This document shows, one piece after another, positions 16,373-25,267 of a DNA stretch of 64,000 bases. The translations under genes and the position numbers were made by a program. The notes beneath the pieces were generated by a model. It was not told the DNA's origin. It saw only the letters and a program-made list of their open reading frames with translations, and made no database searches. Position 1 is the stretch's first letter. Each line of letters opens with the position of its first letter. Source of the stretch: Flavobacterium sp. (GTDB taxonomy: Bacteria > Bacteroidota > Bacteroidia > Flavobacteriales > Flavobacteriaceae); assembly GCA_016714905.1 (NCBI GenBank), contig JADKBW010000005.1, forward strand, positions 62,001-126,000. The letters run 5' to 3'.

Positions 16373-17538
16373 TTTCAGTGGCTGACGCTTTTTCAATCTT
16401 AAACAAGACTACTTTTTCCTTGCAAGAAGTAGAAGTTTCATTGCGAGATGCCCATTCATTTATACTAGCAGAAACTTTGATTTCGCCGATTTCCATGCCA
16501 CCATTCCGACAAGCCAATATGGATGGTTTTGCACTTTCATTACACGACCAATTAACCTATGACATTGTAGGCGAAATCAAAGCTGGCGATTATTTCGATG
16601 GGCAACTGCAACCTGGTCAAGCGATGAAAATTTTTACCGGAGCTGCCGTTCCAGATTCGGCACAAGCGGTGATTCAAATTGAAAAAGTGACCGTAAATAA
16701 TCATCAATTGCAACTTCAAGAAAATGTCAAACCCGAAACCAACGTCCGCGCATTAGGTTCTCAAATTGAAAAAGGAACTGTGGCTTTAGAAAAAGGTTCG
16801 TGCCTGAATCCAGCTGCGATTGGCTTTCTAGCGGGTTTGGGATTTACTTCGGTTAAAGTGTATGTGAAACCCAAAGTGGGAATTGTCATTACTGGAAATG
16901 AATTGGTGCAAGCGGGACAGCCTTTGCCAAAAGGGAAAGTCTACGAAAGTAATGCGATCATGTTGAAAGTAGCTTTGCAATCGGCGCATTATCATCAATT
17001 AAATAGTTATCAAGTCGAAGACACTTTCGAAGAGACAAAATCGGTGATACAACAAGCCATTGAAGAAAATGACGTCATCCTAGTTTCCGGTGGAATTTCT
17101 GTTGGTGATTATGATTTTGTTGGCAAAGCGTTCGAAAGTTTAACAGTCGAAACCCTGTTTTACAAAGTGAATCAAAAGCCAGGAAAGCCGCTGTTTTGCG
17201 GAAAATTAAAAGACAAGATGATCTTTGCGTTACCTGGAAATCCGGCGGCAAGTTTGACTTGTCTATATGTGTATGTACTGCCGACTTTACATCGGATTTC
17301 TGGAAAGAATTCGTCATATGAACCATCAATTTCGAAACCATTGGCGCATGACTACGAAGTGAATAACTCGAGAAGTCAGTTTTTGAAAGCTGTAGTAATA
17401 GGTGATGAGGTCACTATTTTGCCACATCAAGATTCCTCCATGCTCGATTCGTATGCCTTGGCGAATGCTTTGGTGTTTGTGGATGAAGGTCGTTATCTGC
17501 TGGCGAAAGGCGTTAAAGTTCCCGTTTATCTTTTATAG
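16369..17538 (+). CDS. moeA: Molybdopterin molybdenumtransferase MoeA
   Basis: A 389-residue enzyme that inserts molybdate into adenylylated molybdopterin. Visible motifs are MPPFRQANMDGFAL near residue 43, the GxxTG-type segment FTGAAVPDSAQAVIQIE, SGGISVGDYDFV and ALPGNPAASLTCL, then the small C-terminal beta domain. The length is typical. It starts inside the xdhC stop. The gap of 45 bases to the esterase gene is the largest break in the string of genes up to moaA. Confidence 0.95.
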   Translation: MISVADAFSILNKTTFSLQEVEVSLRDAHSFILAETLISPISMPPFRQANMDGFALSLHDQLTYDIVGEIKAGDYFDGQLQPGQAMKIFTGAAVPDSAQAVIQIEKVTVNNHQLQLQENVKPETNVRALGSQIEKGTVALEKGSCLNPAAIGFLAGLGFTSVKVYVKPKVGIVITGNELVQAGQPLPKGKVYESNAIMLKVALQSAHYHQLNSYQVEDTFEETKSVIQQAIEENDVILVSGGISVGDYDFVGKAFESLTVETLFYKVNQKPGKPLFCGKLKDKMIFALPGNPAASLTCLYVYVLPTLHRISGKNSSYEPSISKPLAHDYEVNNSRSQFLKAVVIGDEVTILPHQDSSMLDSYALANALVFVDEGRYLLAKGVKVPVYLL

Positions 17539-17583
17539 CAGATAGAATAGTCTATATATTTGTTTTAGATCTTTATTAAATTT

Positions 17584-18411
17584 ATGAAATCAAAAATTAC
17601 ATTTTTAGTAGCATTTTTTTTCTTTCTTAACATTGCTTTTGCGCAGGTAAAAACAGTCAGTGAATCTCAATTGAACATTGGTGAAATCAAAACGATTCAA
17701 TCGAAGATTCTCAATGAAAGTAGAACTTTGAATATCTACTTGCCAACAAATTACACCAAAGATAAAGCGTATCCAGTTTTATATTTACTTGATGGTTCTG
17801 CCAACGAAGACTTCCTACATATTGTAGGTTTGGTGCAGTTTTATAATATGCAATTTCAAATGCCAGATTTTATCGTGGTAGGCATCGCCAACGTAGATCG
17901 CAAAAGGGATTTTACCTTTCCACCCGATGCCGCCGATCTAAAGAAAGAGTTTCCAACCACCGGCGGTTCAGCAAAATTTATCAACTTTATTGAAAACGAA
18001 TTGCAGCCTTTTATCCAATCAAAATATGGCACAACAGAAACAAAGTTTATTATTGGACAATCGCTTGGTGGACTCTTAGCCACCGAAATTTTATTAAAAA
18101 AGCCGCAATTGTTTACCCATTATTTGATTGTTAGTCCAAGTTTGTGGTGGGACAACGAAAGTCTACTAAAAAATGCTCCAACGCTTTTAGAAAAAAATAA
18201 AAACAGCACTTCTGAAGTTTATCTTGCGGTCGGAATGAAAGAACATCCGACAATGATTAAAGACGCACAGGAGATGAATGCCGTCATGACAAACGCCAAA
18301 AATCCGAAAGTAAAACTTGATTTTATGGAAATGACCAACGAAAATCACGCTTCTATTTTGCATCAAAGTATCAACGATATTTTCAAGAAAATGTACCCGT
18401 TGAAAGAATAG
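17584..18411 (+). CDS. Secreted esterase D-like alpha/beta hydrolase
   Basis: A 275-residue protein with a signal peptide (FFFFLNIAFAQ). The hydrolase fold belongs to the putative esterase family (PF00756). YPVLYLLDGSANEDFL forms the early strand and oxyanion area, IIGQSLGGLLA holds the nucleophile Ser, and NENHASILHQS supplies the catalytic His. Relatives include siderophore esterases and S-formylglutathione hydrolase-like enzymes. The substrate is unknown, and its place inside a molybdenum cofactor operon is odd because it is periplasmic. It lies 2 bases before the TauE/SafE gene. Confidence 0.85.
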   Translation: MKSKITFLVAFFFFLNIAFAQVKTVSESQLNIGEIKTIQSKILNESRTLNIYLPTNYTKDKAYPVLYLLDGSANEDFLHIVGLVQFYNMQFQMPDFIVVGIANVDRKRDFTFPPDAADLKKEFPTTGGSAKFINFIENELQPFIQSKYGTTETKFIIGQSLGGLLATEILLKKPQLFTHYLIVSPSLWWDNESLLKNAPTLLEKNKNSTSEVYLAVGMKEHPTMIKDAQEMNAVMTNAKNPKVKLDFMEMTNENHASILHQSINDIFKKMYPLKE

Positions 18412-18413
18412 CT

Positions 18414-19160
18414 ATGGAAATAGTCGATTTGCTTCACGCGCCATTATTGCTTTTACTGTTACCGATTGTAGCGTTTTTATACGCGAGCGTTGGTCATGGT
18501 GGTGCCAGTGGCTATTTAGCTTTGATGAGTCTTTTTACGTTTCCTATTGCCTTTATGAAACCCACAGCGTTGGTATTAAATATCATCGTTTCTGGAATTT
18601 CGTTTTACTTTTATTTTCGGGAAAAGCAATTCGATTGGAAACTGTTTTACCCATTCGCTTTGACGTCGATTCCTTTTTCTTTTCTAGGTGGATTACTTAC
18701 CATTGAAACGCATTTATATAAAATGATTTTGGCGACAGTCTTGATTTTTGCAGTATTGCGACTGCTCGGTATTTTGGGTAAAGAAAATCCACAGCTGCAA
18801 CCAGTAAATTTTCCATTGGCGTTATTAATCGGCGCGATCATCGGATTCTTATCTGGACTCATCGGAATAGGCGGCGGCATTATCTTAAGTCCAGTTTTGC
18901 TGCTTTTAGGTTGGGCTACAATGAAACAAACAGCAGCAGTTTCCGCTTTATTTATATTGGTTAATTCGGTCGCGGGACTTCTTGGATTTATAAGTAAAGG
19001 AGAATCTTTACCGATGTCCTCTTTTTTGGTCATTGCCATTGTGGCTGTCGGTGGCATTTTAGGCGGCTATTATGGAAGCAAGAAATTCAACACGATTATA
19101 TTGCGGAACATTTTAGCTTTGGTCTTAGCAATCGCTATTTTTAAACTTTACACAACTTAA
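18414..19160 (+). CDS. TauE/SafE family membrane transporter
   Basis: A 248-residue protein with about eight transmembrane helices. It shows the two family repeats, ASVGHGGASGYLALMSLF near the start and GFLSGLIGIGGGIILSPVLLLLG in the middle. The family moves sulfite, sulfonates and other small anions. Here it is wedged between moeA and moaD, separated by 1-2 bases from its neighbours. No ModABC molybdate transporter is encoded nearby, so a role in oxyanion or sulfur supply for the cofactor is a reasonable inference but is unproven. Confidence 0.85.
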   Translation: MEIVDLLHAPLLLLLLPIVAFLYASVGHGGASGYLALMSLFTFPIAFMKPTALVLNIIVSGISFYFYFREKQFDWKLFYPFALTSIPFSFLGGLLTIETHLYKMILATVLIFAVLRLLGILGKENPQLQPVNFPLALLIGAIIGFLSGLIGIGGGIILSPVLLLLGWATMKQTAAVSALFILVNSVAGLLGFISKGESLPMSSFLVIAIVAVGGILGGYYGSKKFNTIILRNILALVLAIAIFKLYTT

Positions 19161-19161
19161 T

Positions 19162-19404
19162 ATGGAAATCAAATTGAAGTATTTTGGTTTGGTAGCCGAT
19201 CATACTAAAAAGAAAGACGAAGTGATTTTCTTTGAAGGCAATTCGATAACTTTGTTGGAAGTCCAAAAGAGATTGCACGAAACTTATCCTAAATTGATAA
19301 CAACCACGTATTACTTTGCAATCAATCAAATGTTAATTCAGGGAGACACTTCGGTTAATAATCTAGACGAAATTGCTTTATTACCGCCATTTGCTGGAGG
19401 TTAA
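19162..19404 (+). CDS. moaD: Molybdopterin synthase small subunit MoaD
   Basis: An 80-residue ubiquitin-like sulfur carrier ending in PPFAGG. The C-terminal glycine is adenylated by MoeB, converted to thiocarboxylate and used with MoaE to make molybdopterin. The beta-grasp pattern MEIKLKYFGLVADHT and ALLPPFAGG is clear. It is followed without gap by moeB, its activating enzyme. Confidence 0.93.
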   Translation: MEIKLKYFGLVADHTKKKDEVIFFEGNSITLLEVQKRLHETYPKLITTTYYFAINQMLIQGDTSVNNLDEIALLPPFAGG

Positions 19405-20484
19405 ATGAATCTTATGAATCGCTATCAACGTCAAATCGCACTACCTGAAATTGGAATAGCCGGTCAACAAAAACTGACCGATGCAAAAGTATTGGTGGTG
19501 GGCGCTGGTGGTTTGGGTTGTCCGGTTTTACAAAACTTGGCTGCCGCTGGCGTTGGAACTATTGGTATTGTAGATGGCGATTTGGTGGAAGCATCCAATT
19601 TGAACCGTCAATTTTTATACAACAATGCCGATTGCGGAAAGAACAAAGCTATTACTGCTGCGGAAGCAATTCAGAAGCAAAATCCGAACGTAAAAGTCAT
19701 TCCGTTTACCAACGATTTCAATCGTGACAATGCTTTTGAAATTGCAGATGGATTTCAAATTATCGTTGATTGTACAGACAATTTACCAACAAGATATTTA
19801 ATTAATGACGTGACTTTGGTCAAAGGAATTCCAATGGTATATGCGTCGATTCATCAGTTCGAAGGGCAATTGTCGGTTTTCAACTATCAAAACGGACCAA
19901 CCTATCGTTGCCTGTTCCCAGAAAAAGCAAATTTGGAAAGTATTTCTTGCGACGAAGCTGGTGTTTTAGGCGTGATACCAAATGCAGTAGGTGTGATGCA
20001 AGCGAATGAAGTGCTGAAAATTATTCTTGGAATTGGAGCAGTTTTAAGTGGAAAATTATGGCTATACGACGGATTGCAAGCGTCTTCGCAGACGATTTCC
20101 ATCGAAAAGAACGCGCTTGAAATTCAACATGGCCTCCAAAATGGTTTAGCGATTCGCAAGCAAACGCAGAAGGAAGAAGTAAAAAGTATTAATGAAAATA
20201 GATTCCTTTCAGCAGTCGAAGATGATGAAAATCTGATCATTGATCTTCGGGAAGATTTTGAAGAACCGCATTTGAATCTGCTAAACATTCAAAAAGTTCA
20301 CCTCGATCAATTAGAAAAATACTTAGAAAGTGTAGATAAGAACCAGAAAATAATTTTACTTTGTCAATACGGAAACAAAAGTCAATTGGCTGCAAATTAC
20401 ATCCTTAAACTAGGGTTTAACCAAGTTAGTCATTTGCATCAAGGCATCGCAGCTTTAGAGCAAGCGAATCTATTCCATTCCTAA
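19405..20484 (+). CDS. moeB: MoeB-type adenylyltransferase with C-terminal rhodanese domain
   Basis: A 359-residue E1-like enzyme. The ThiF/MoeB domain (1-245) shows GAGGLGCPVLQNLAAAGVG, DGDLVEASNLNRQ and DCTDNLPTRYL. The C-terminal rhodanese domain (about 265-359) has the loop LLCQYGNKS with a catalytic Cys. It should adenylate MoaD and deliver sulfur in one polypeptide. The usual structural zinc site is eroded: the CxxC before LFPE is TYRC, and the CPxC pair after the domain is absent. The start ATG directly abuts the moaD stop; MNRYQRQ two codons later is an alternative start. Confidence 0.92.
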   Translation: MNLMNRYQRQIALPEIGIAGQQKLTDAKVLVVGAGGLGCPVLQNLAAAGVGTIGIVDGDLVEASNLNRQFLYNNADCGKNKAITAAEAIQKQNPNVKVIPFTNDFNRDNAFEIADGFQIIVDCTDNLPTRYLINDVTLVKGIPMVYASIHQFEGQLSVFNYQNGPTYRCLFPEKANLESISCDEAGVLGVIPNAVGVMQANEVLKIILGIGAVLSGKLWLYDGLQASSQTISIEKNALEIQHGLQNGLAIRKQTQKEEVKSINENRFLSAVEDDENLIIDLREDFEEPHLNLLNIQKVHLDQLEKYLESVDKNQKIILLCQYGNKSQLAANYILKLGFNQVSHLHQGIAALEQANLFHS

Positions 20485-20485
20485 A

Positions 20486-20932
20486 ATGAGTACAGAAAAA
20501 GTCAAAAAATCGTCTTTTATTAAAGGTCCAATTTCGTCCGCTTTTATTGGCGAATCGATTGCGAAACACCAAAGTAAAACCACAATTGGTGCTCACAATA
20601 TTTTTTTAGGACAAGTTCGCGCTGATGAAATAGAAGGTAAGAAAGTAGTCGCGATCGATTATTCTGCCTACGAGGAAATGGCGGAGCAAAGTTTCTACGA
20701 AATTCGCGAAAGTGCTTTTGCTCAATTTGAATTGTCATGTCTGCATATATATCACAGTTTGGGCGAAGTGAAAACCGGCGAGATTTGTTTGTTTGTATTC
20801 GTGTCCGCTCCCAGACGAAAAGTAGTTTATAAAGCTTTAGAATTTTTAGTCGAAGCGATCAAAGAAAAATCTCCGATTTTTGGAAAAGAAATTTTCGAAG
20901 ACGCATCGTACACCTGGAAAAAAAACACGTAA
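20486..20932 (+). CDS. moaE: Molybdopterin synthase catalytic subunit MoaE
   Basis: This 148-residue partner of MoaD converts cyclic pyranopterin monophosphate to molybdopterin. The sequence has GAHNIFLGQVRADEI, APRRKVVYKALEFLVEAIK and SPIFGKEIFEDASYTW, which carry the conserved lysines and arginines of the active site. It starts one base after moeB and abuts moaCB. The length is standard. Confidence 0.94.
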   Translation: MSTEKVKKSSFIKGPISSAFIGESIAKHQSKTTIGAHNIFLGQVRADEIEGKKVVAIDYSAYEEMAEQSFYEIRESAFAQFELSCLHIYHSLGEVKTGEICLFVFVSAPRRKVVYKALEFLVEAIKEKSPIFGKEIFEDASYTWKKNT

Positions 20933-21847
20933 ATGGTTGATATCACGCATAAAATAAGTACACTGAGAACCGCCACGGCGCAAGCAATTGTTAACGTTGG
21001 TTCGCCAGAAACGATCCAAGCGATTTTAAACAAAGCAGTTCCCAAAGGCGATGTGCTAGAAGTCGCGCGAACTGCTGGTTTGTTTGCGGTGAAAAATACG
21101 TCGAATGCCATTCCAGATTGTCATCCGATGCCGATTGAGTTTACTGGAATTCAATTCGAATGTTTACCCGATTCCATTCAAATTGAAGTAACGGTAAAGA
21201 CTATTTACAAAACTGGTGTCGAGGTAGAAGCCATGCATGGCGCATCGATTGTTGCTTTGACCATCTATGATATGTTGAAACCAATCGATAAGAAAGTCGA
21301 AATTGGTACCATAAAATTACTTCACAAAAAAGGCGGTAAATCTGATTTTGCGGATTATCAAGATTTGAATCTTTCGATTGCCGTTATCGTATGCTCGGAT
21401 ACCGTTGCTGCTGGAACGAAAGAAGATTCGTCGGGAAAAATCATCGTTTCAAAATTAGAAAAACTCGGAATGACCATTGCCGATTATTTGGTGATTCCAG
21501 ATGGCGTTGCAGGTATTCAAGAAAAAATACACCACTATTGTCAGCAAAAAACAGATGTCGTAATTCTAACTGGCGGCACTGGTTTGTCTCATAAAGATGT
21601 GACTCCAGAAGCGATTCTTCCTTTACTTGACCGAAGAATTCCTGGGATAGAAGAAGCCATTCGTTCCTACGGACAAGAGCGCACGCCTTATGCGATGTTG
21701 TCAAGAAGTGTCGCTGGATTCAAAGGCGATACGTTGATATTGGCTTTGCCAGGTTCGACTGTCGGCGCTGGAGAATCTATTGATGCGGTATTTCCGTCGG
21801 TGTTGCATGTATTTAAACTACTCAATGGCTACAACCATGGACTATAA
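20933..21847 (+). CDS. moaCB: Bifunctional MoaC-MoaB fusion
   Basis: A 304-residue protein. Residues 1-150 are MoaC, cyclic pyranopterin monophosphate synthase: VDITHKISTLRTATAQ, KGDVLEVARTAGLFAVKNTS, IPDCHPMPI and GVEVEAMHGASIVALTIYDM. Residues 155-304 are a MoaB/MogA-type domain: VIVCSDTVAAGTKEDSSGK, LTGGTGLSHKDVTPEA and LALPGSTVGAGESIDAV, which binds or adenylylates molybdopterin. The fusion pairs an early and a late step of the pathway. It abuts moaE and overlaps moaA by 23 bases. Confidence 0.93.
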   Translation: MVDITHKISTLRTATAQAIVNVGSPETIQAILNKAVPKGDVLEVARTAGLFAVKNTSNAIPDCHPMPIEFTGIQFECLPDSIQIEVTVKTIYKTGVEVEAMHGASIVALTIYDMLKPIDKKVEIGTIKLLHKKGGKSDFADYQDLNLSIAVIVCSDTVAAGTKEDSSGKIIVSKLEKLGMTIADYLVIPDGVAGIQEKIHHYCQQKTDVVILTGGTGLSHKDVTPEAILPLLDRRIPGIEEAIRSYGQERTPYAMLSRSVAGFKGDTLILALPGSTVGAGESIDAVFPSVLHVFKLLNGYNHGL

Positions 21848-22844
21848 TTCGCGGGAATTGCAAGATGATTTCGGTCGATTTCACAATTATTTGCGGATTT
21901 CGATTACCGAACATTGCAATTTGCGATGCACCTATTGTATGCCGGAAGAAGGCATTGCCTTGACGCCGAAAGCGCATTTGATGACGGCGGATGAAATTTT
22001 GGAAATTGCGAAAACATTTGTCGATTTGGGCGTGAACAAAATCCGCTTAACTGGCGGTGAACCCTTAGTTCGAAAAGATGCGAAGGATATTATTTTGCGA
22101 TTGGGGAAATTGGGCGTGCATTTGACTTTGACCACCAACGGAATTTTGGTTCCCGATTTTATAGCAACTTTTCATGAGGCTGGAATCAAAACGATCAACA
22201 TTAGTATCGACAGTTTGGTGAAAGAAAAATTCAACCAGATTACACGACGAAGTTATTTTGATACTGTTTTTGAAAATATCGAATTGTTGTTAAATGAAGG
22301 CTTTCAAGTCAAATTGAATGTCGTCTTAATCAAAGGTTTTAATGATAATGAAATTGTCGATTTTATTGCATTAACCAAAACCAAAAACATCCAAATTCGC
22401 TTTATTGAATTTATGCCATTTAATGGAAATCAGTGGGATAAATCGAAGTTGGTAAGTTATTCTGAAATTTTGGAAATGCTCAAAATCAACTTTAATCACC
22501 ACGAAATTGAACGACTAATTGACTCACCAAATGATACCGCCAAGAATTATAAAATCAAATCTTATCAAGGCAGTTTTGCGATTATAAGTTCCGTGACCAA
22601 TCCGTTTTGCAGTACATGTAATCGCATTCGATTGACTGCCGACGGTAAATTGAAAAACTGTTTATTTTCTAATTCCGAGACTTCTTTACTAGAAACGTTG
22701 CGCTCGGGAAAGTCGATTCTGCCGTTGATTCAACAAAACATATTGTCCAAAAAAGCCGTTCGCGCTGGAATGGACGACGATTTGAAATTCCAAAATCCAG
22801 AATTGTTTTCTCAAAATAGGAGTATGATTGCGATTGGAGGATAA
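21825..22844 (+). CDS. moaA: GTP 3,8-cyclase MoaA
   Basis: This radical SAM enzyme of about 340 residues starts molybdopterin synthesis from GTP. The N-terminal cluster motif is CNLRCTYC, followed by LTGGEPLVRKD. The C-terminal cluster is CSTCNRIRLTADGKLKNC. It ends in the required double glycine (MIAIGG). The start is either ATG 21825 (MATTMDYN) or ATG 21837; both lie inside the moaCB end. It is the last gene of the cofactor operon, because a new promoter appears 50 bases downstream. Confidence 0.95.
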   Translation: MATTMDYNSRELQDDFGRFHNYLRISITEHCNLRCTYCMPEEGIALTPKAHLMTADEILEIAKTFVDLGVNKIRLTGGEPLVRKDAKDIILRLGKLGVHLTLTTNGILVPDFIATFHEAGIKTINISIDSLVKEKFNQITRRSYFDTVFENIELLLNEGFQVKLNVVLIKGFNDNEIVDFIALTKTKNIQIRFIEFMPFNGNQWDKSKLVSYSEILEMLKINFNHHEIERLIDSPNDTAKNYKIKSYQGSFAIISSVTNPFCSTCNRIRLTADGKLKNCLFSNSETSLLETLRSGKSILPLIQQNILSKKAVRAGMDDDLKFQNPELFSQNRSMIAIGG

Positions 22845-22872
22845 AACTAACTTTAATTATCGCTGTCAAATC

Positions 22873-22902
22873 TTGTATTTTTTTGAATTAAAACTATATT
22901 TG
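22873..22902 (+). promoter_or_regulatory. Promoter of the urate-allantoin operon
   Basis: TTG at 22873-22875, a 19-base spacer and TATATTTG at 22895-22902 match the flavobacterial -33/-7 consensus. It separates the xanthine dehydrogenase-cofactor genes from the allantoinase-PuuD genes. Confidence 0.65.
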
Positions 22903-22940
22903 TTAGTTGACATTTAATAAAATCGCAATCTCAGAAAGTC

Positions 22941-24266
22941 TTGCAACAACGAAAAATATACAGTCACAAAGTTTGGGTTGACCATAAATTGCAACCTGCG
23001 ACTATCTCTTTTCAAGATGTCGTAATTACTGCTATCGATTTTGAAAAATTGACTGACGTTGAGGATTTCGGGGATTCTGTCATCATGCCTGGCGTAATCG
23101 ATGTTCATGTGCATATCAACGAACCCGGACGAACCGAATGGGAAGGATTTGACACGGGAACGCAAGCCGCAGCTGCAGGTGGAACCACAACAATCATTGA
23201 CATGCCGTTGAATGCGAGTCCAGTGACGACAACGCTCGCAGCATTGCAAGAAAAACTTGCGTCGACCGCTGGAAAAATGCATGTTAATGTGGGTTTTTAC
23301 GCTGGATTAATTCCAGGTAATGCCTCACATTTAGAAGCCATGATAAATGCTGGCGTCGTTGGCGTGAAGTGTTTTTTGACGCATTCCGGCATTAATGAAT
23401 TTCCGAATGTTACTGAACAAGAATTAGATGAAGCGATGCCCATCATTGCAAAATATAATATTCCATTATTAGCCCATTGCGAACTATACGATTCGGAAAT
23501 CGATTGTGATTTCGAAAATCATCCAACAAGCTATAAACATTATCTCGCGAGTCGACCTAAAAAATGGGAGAATGACGCCATCGCTTTGATGATTCGAATG
23601 TGTCGCAAGCACCATTGTCCAGTGCATATTGTGCATGTGGCGTCGGATGAGGCTTTGGCTCAAATTGAAGCGGCTAAAAAAGAAGGATTGCCAATAACAG
23701 CAGAAACTTGTACGCAGTATTTGTATTTCAATGCCGAGGGAATTCCCAATGGAAGCACCATTTATAAATGCGCGCCACCGATTCGAGACCAAGCCAATAA
23801 TAACAATTTAAAACAAGCTTTTCTTTCTGGAGTTCTAGATTTTATCACTACCGATCATTCGCCAGCGCCGCCATCCATCAAAGAAATGGAATCGGGTAAT
23901 TTGAAAAAAGCGTGGGGCGGCATCGCAGGCATTCAGTTTGTGTTGGCGGGTTCATGGACAGCGTTACAAGACAGTATGACTTTAGAACAGTTTATTCCGT
24001 TAGTGACTTCAACACCGGCGGCGTTTCTGAAATCAAAATCGAAAGGAACAATAGCAGTCAATTACGATGCGGATTTCGTCATTTGGAATCCAGAGCAAAC
24101 CAAAACAGTTACGGAAGAAGACATTTTATTCAGATATAAAATAAGTCCCTATATTGCGCAAACCCTTAGCGGTGTTGTGGTTGAAACAATAGTGAATGGC
24201 AACAGCGTTTATAAAAACAAATCATTACACCATAAAAATAAAGGACAATGGCTTTTGAAAAAGTAA
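22941..24266 (+). CDS. allB: Allantoinase
   Basis: A 441-residue cyclic amidohydrolase opening allantoin to allantoate. Metal-binding elements of the dihydroorotase group are present: DVHVHINEPGRTEWEGF, the carbamylated Lys in GVKCFLTHSG, His in LLAHCE and HIVHVAS, and Asp in TTDHSPAP. GFDTGTQAAAAGGTTT is typical of allantoinases. No ATG exists upstream in frame, so TTG 22941 (QQRKIYSHKVWV) is taken as start, 38 bases after the -7 box. The stop lies 19 bases inside the allantoicase gene, and the neighbours confirm the allantoin rather than the pyrimidine pathway. Confidence 0.93.
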   Translation: MQQRKIYSHKVWVDHKLQPATISFQDVVITAIDFEKLTDVEDFGDSVIMPGVIDVHVHINEPGRTEWEGFDTGTQAAAAGGTTTIIDMPLNASPVTTTLAALQEKLASTAGKMHVNVGFYAGLIPGNASHLEAMINAGVVGVKCFLTHSGINEFPNVTEQELDEAMPIIAKYNIPLLAHCELYDSEIDCDFENHPTSYKHYLASRPKKWENDAIALMIRMCRKHHCPVHIVHVASDEALAQIEAAKKEGLPITAETCTQYLYFNAEGIPNGSTIYKCAPPIRDQANNNNLKQAFLSGVLDFITTDHSPAPPSIKEMESGNLKKAWGGIAGIQFVLAGSWTALQDSMTLEQFIPLVTSTPAAFLKSKSKGTIAVNYDADFVIWNPEQTKTVTEEDILFRYKISPYIAQTLSGVVVETIVNGNSVYKNKSLHHKNKGQWLLKK

Positions 24267-25267
24267 AAGAAATCATCAAGGAATCACCTGCGTTTACACA
24301 ATTGACCGACTTGGGTGCTGAACGATTGGGAGGAAAAGTATTGTATGCTACAGATGATTTTTTCGCAGAAAAAGAAAACTTAATCGCCCCAACACGAGGA
24401 ATCTTCATCACCGATAAATATACCGACCGTGGCAAATGGATGGACGGTTGGGAAAGCCGACGAAAACGAACACCAGGTCACGATTGGGCGATCATTCAAT
24501 TGGCTACTTCTGGAAAAATCACAGGATTTGATATCGATACGAATTTCTTTTTGGGCAATCATCCGCCGCATGCGTCTATAGAAGCTATCAATCTTGCAAA
24601 TGCTGATGGAATTACCGATTGGGAAAGTTTGGCATGGAAAGAAATTTTACCGAAATCGCATTTGGATGCAGGTTCACAGAATTTCTACGAATGTGAAAGC
24701 AACGAAATATACACGCATCTTCGCTTGCACATATATCCTGATGGCGGTGTAGCACGGTTCCGTGTTTATGGGGAGGTTTTTAAAAATTGGGATGCGGTTT
24801 CCACCAATCATGTTTTTGATTTGGTGGCGGCTATTAATGGCGGTCAAGCCATTGCCTGCAATGATATGTTTTTTAGTGCCATGAGCAATCTCATCATGCC
24901 AAATCGTGGCGCCAATATGGGAGACGGATGGGAAACCAAAAGAAATCGAACGCCAAACAACCGCGATTGGGTGATTTTAAAATTAGCACATCCGGGCGTT
25001 GTAGAAAGTATATTGGTCGATACTTGTCATTTCAAAGGCAATTATCCAGATAGTTGTTCGATTGAAGCTTGTGTTTCGGAAACTGATGATGTTGTCAATG
25101 CAACGCACTGGCAAACGTTGTTGCCCCAGCAAAAATTGAGCGCCGATCACGAACACCACTTTGCGCAAGAAGTCAATGCTCTCGGGACTATTACACACTT
25201 GCGATTGAATATTTTTCCAGACGGCGGCGTGAGTCGATTACGAATATTTGGTAAAGTCAGCAAATAG
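24248..25267 (+). CDS. alc: Allantoicase
   Basis: A 339-residue enzyme hydrolysing allantoate to ureidoglycolate and urea. Two internal repeats of the allantoicase jelly-roll domain are clear: DKYTDRGKWMDGWESRRKR then GANMGDGWETKRNRTPNNRDW, and THLRLHIYPDGGVARFRVYG then THLRLNIFPDGGVSRLRIFG. It overlaps allB at its start and puuD at its stop (TAGTG), so the three are tightly coupled. The length and double repeat are standard. Confidence 0.95.
   Translation: MAFEKVKEIIKESPAFTQLTDLGAERLGGKVLYATDDFFAEKENLIAPTRGIFITDKYTDRGKWMDGWESRRKRTPGHDWAIIQLATSGKITGFDIDTNFFLGNHPPHASIEAINLANADGITDWESLAWKEILPKSHLDAGSQNFYECESNEIYTHLRLHIYPDGGVARFRVYGEVFKNWDAVSTNHVFDLVAAINGGQAIACNDMFFSAMSNLIMPNRGANMGDGWETKRNRTPNNRDWVILKLAHPGVVESILVDTCHFKGNYPDSCSIEACVSETDDVVNATHWQTLLPQQKLSADHEHHFAQEVNALGTITHLRLNIFPDGGVSRLRIFGKVSK

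Noticed and set aside
22941..24266. Dihydroorotase or hydantoinase
   Set aside because: Metal motifs are shared, but the position next to allantoicase and urate genes and the GRTEWEGFDTGT segment favour allantoinase.
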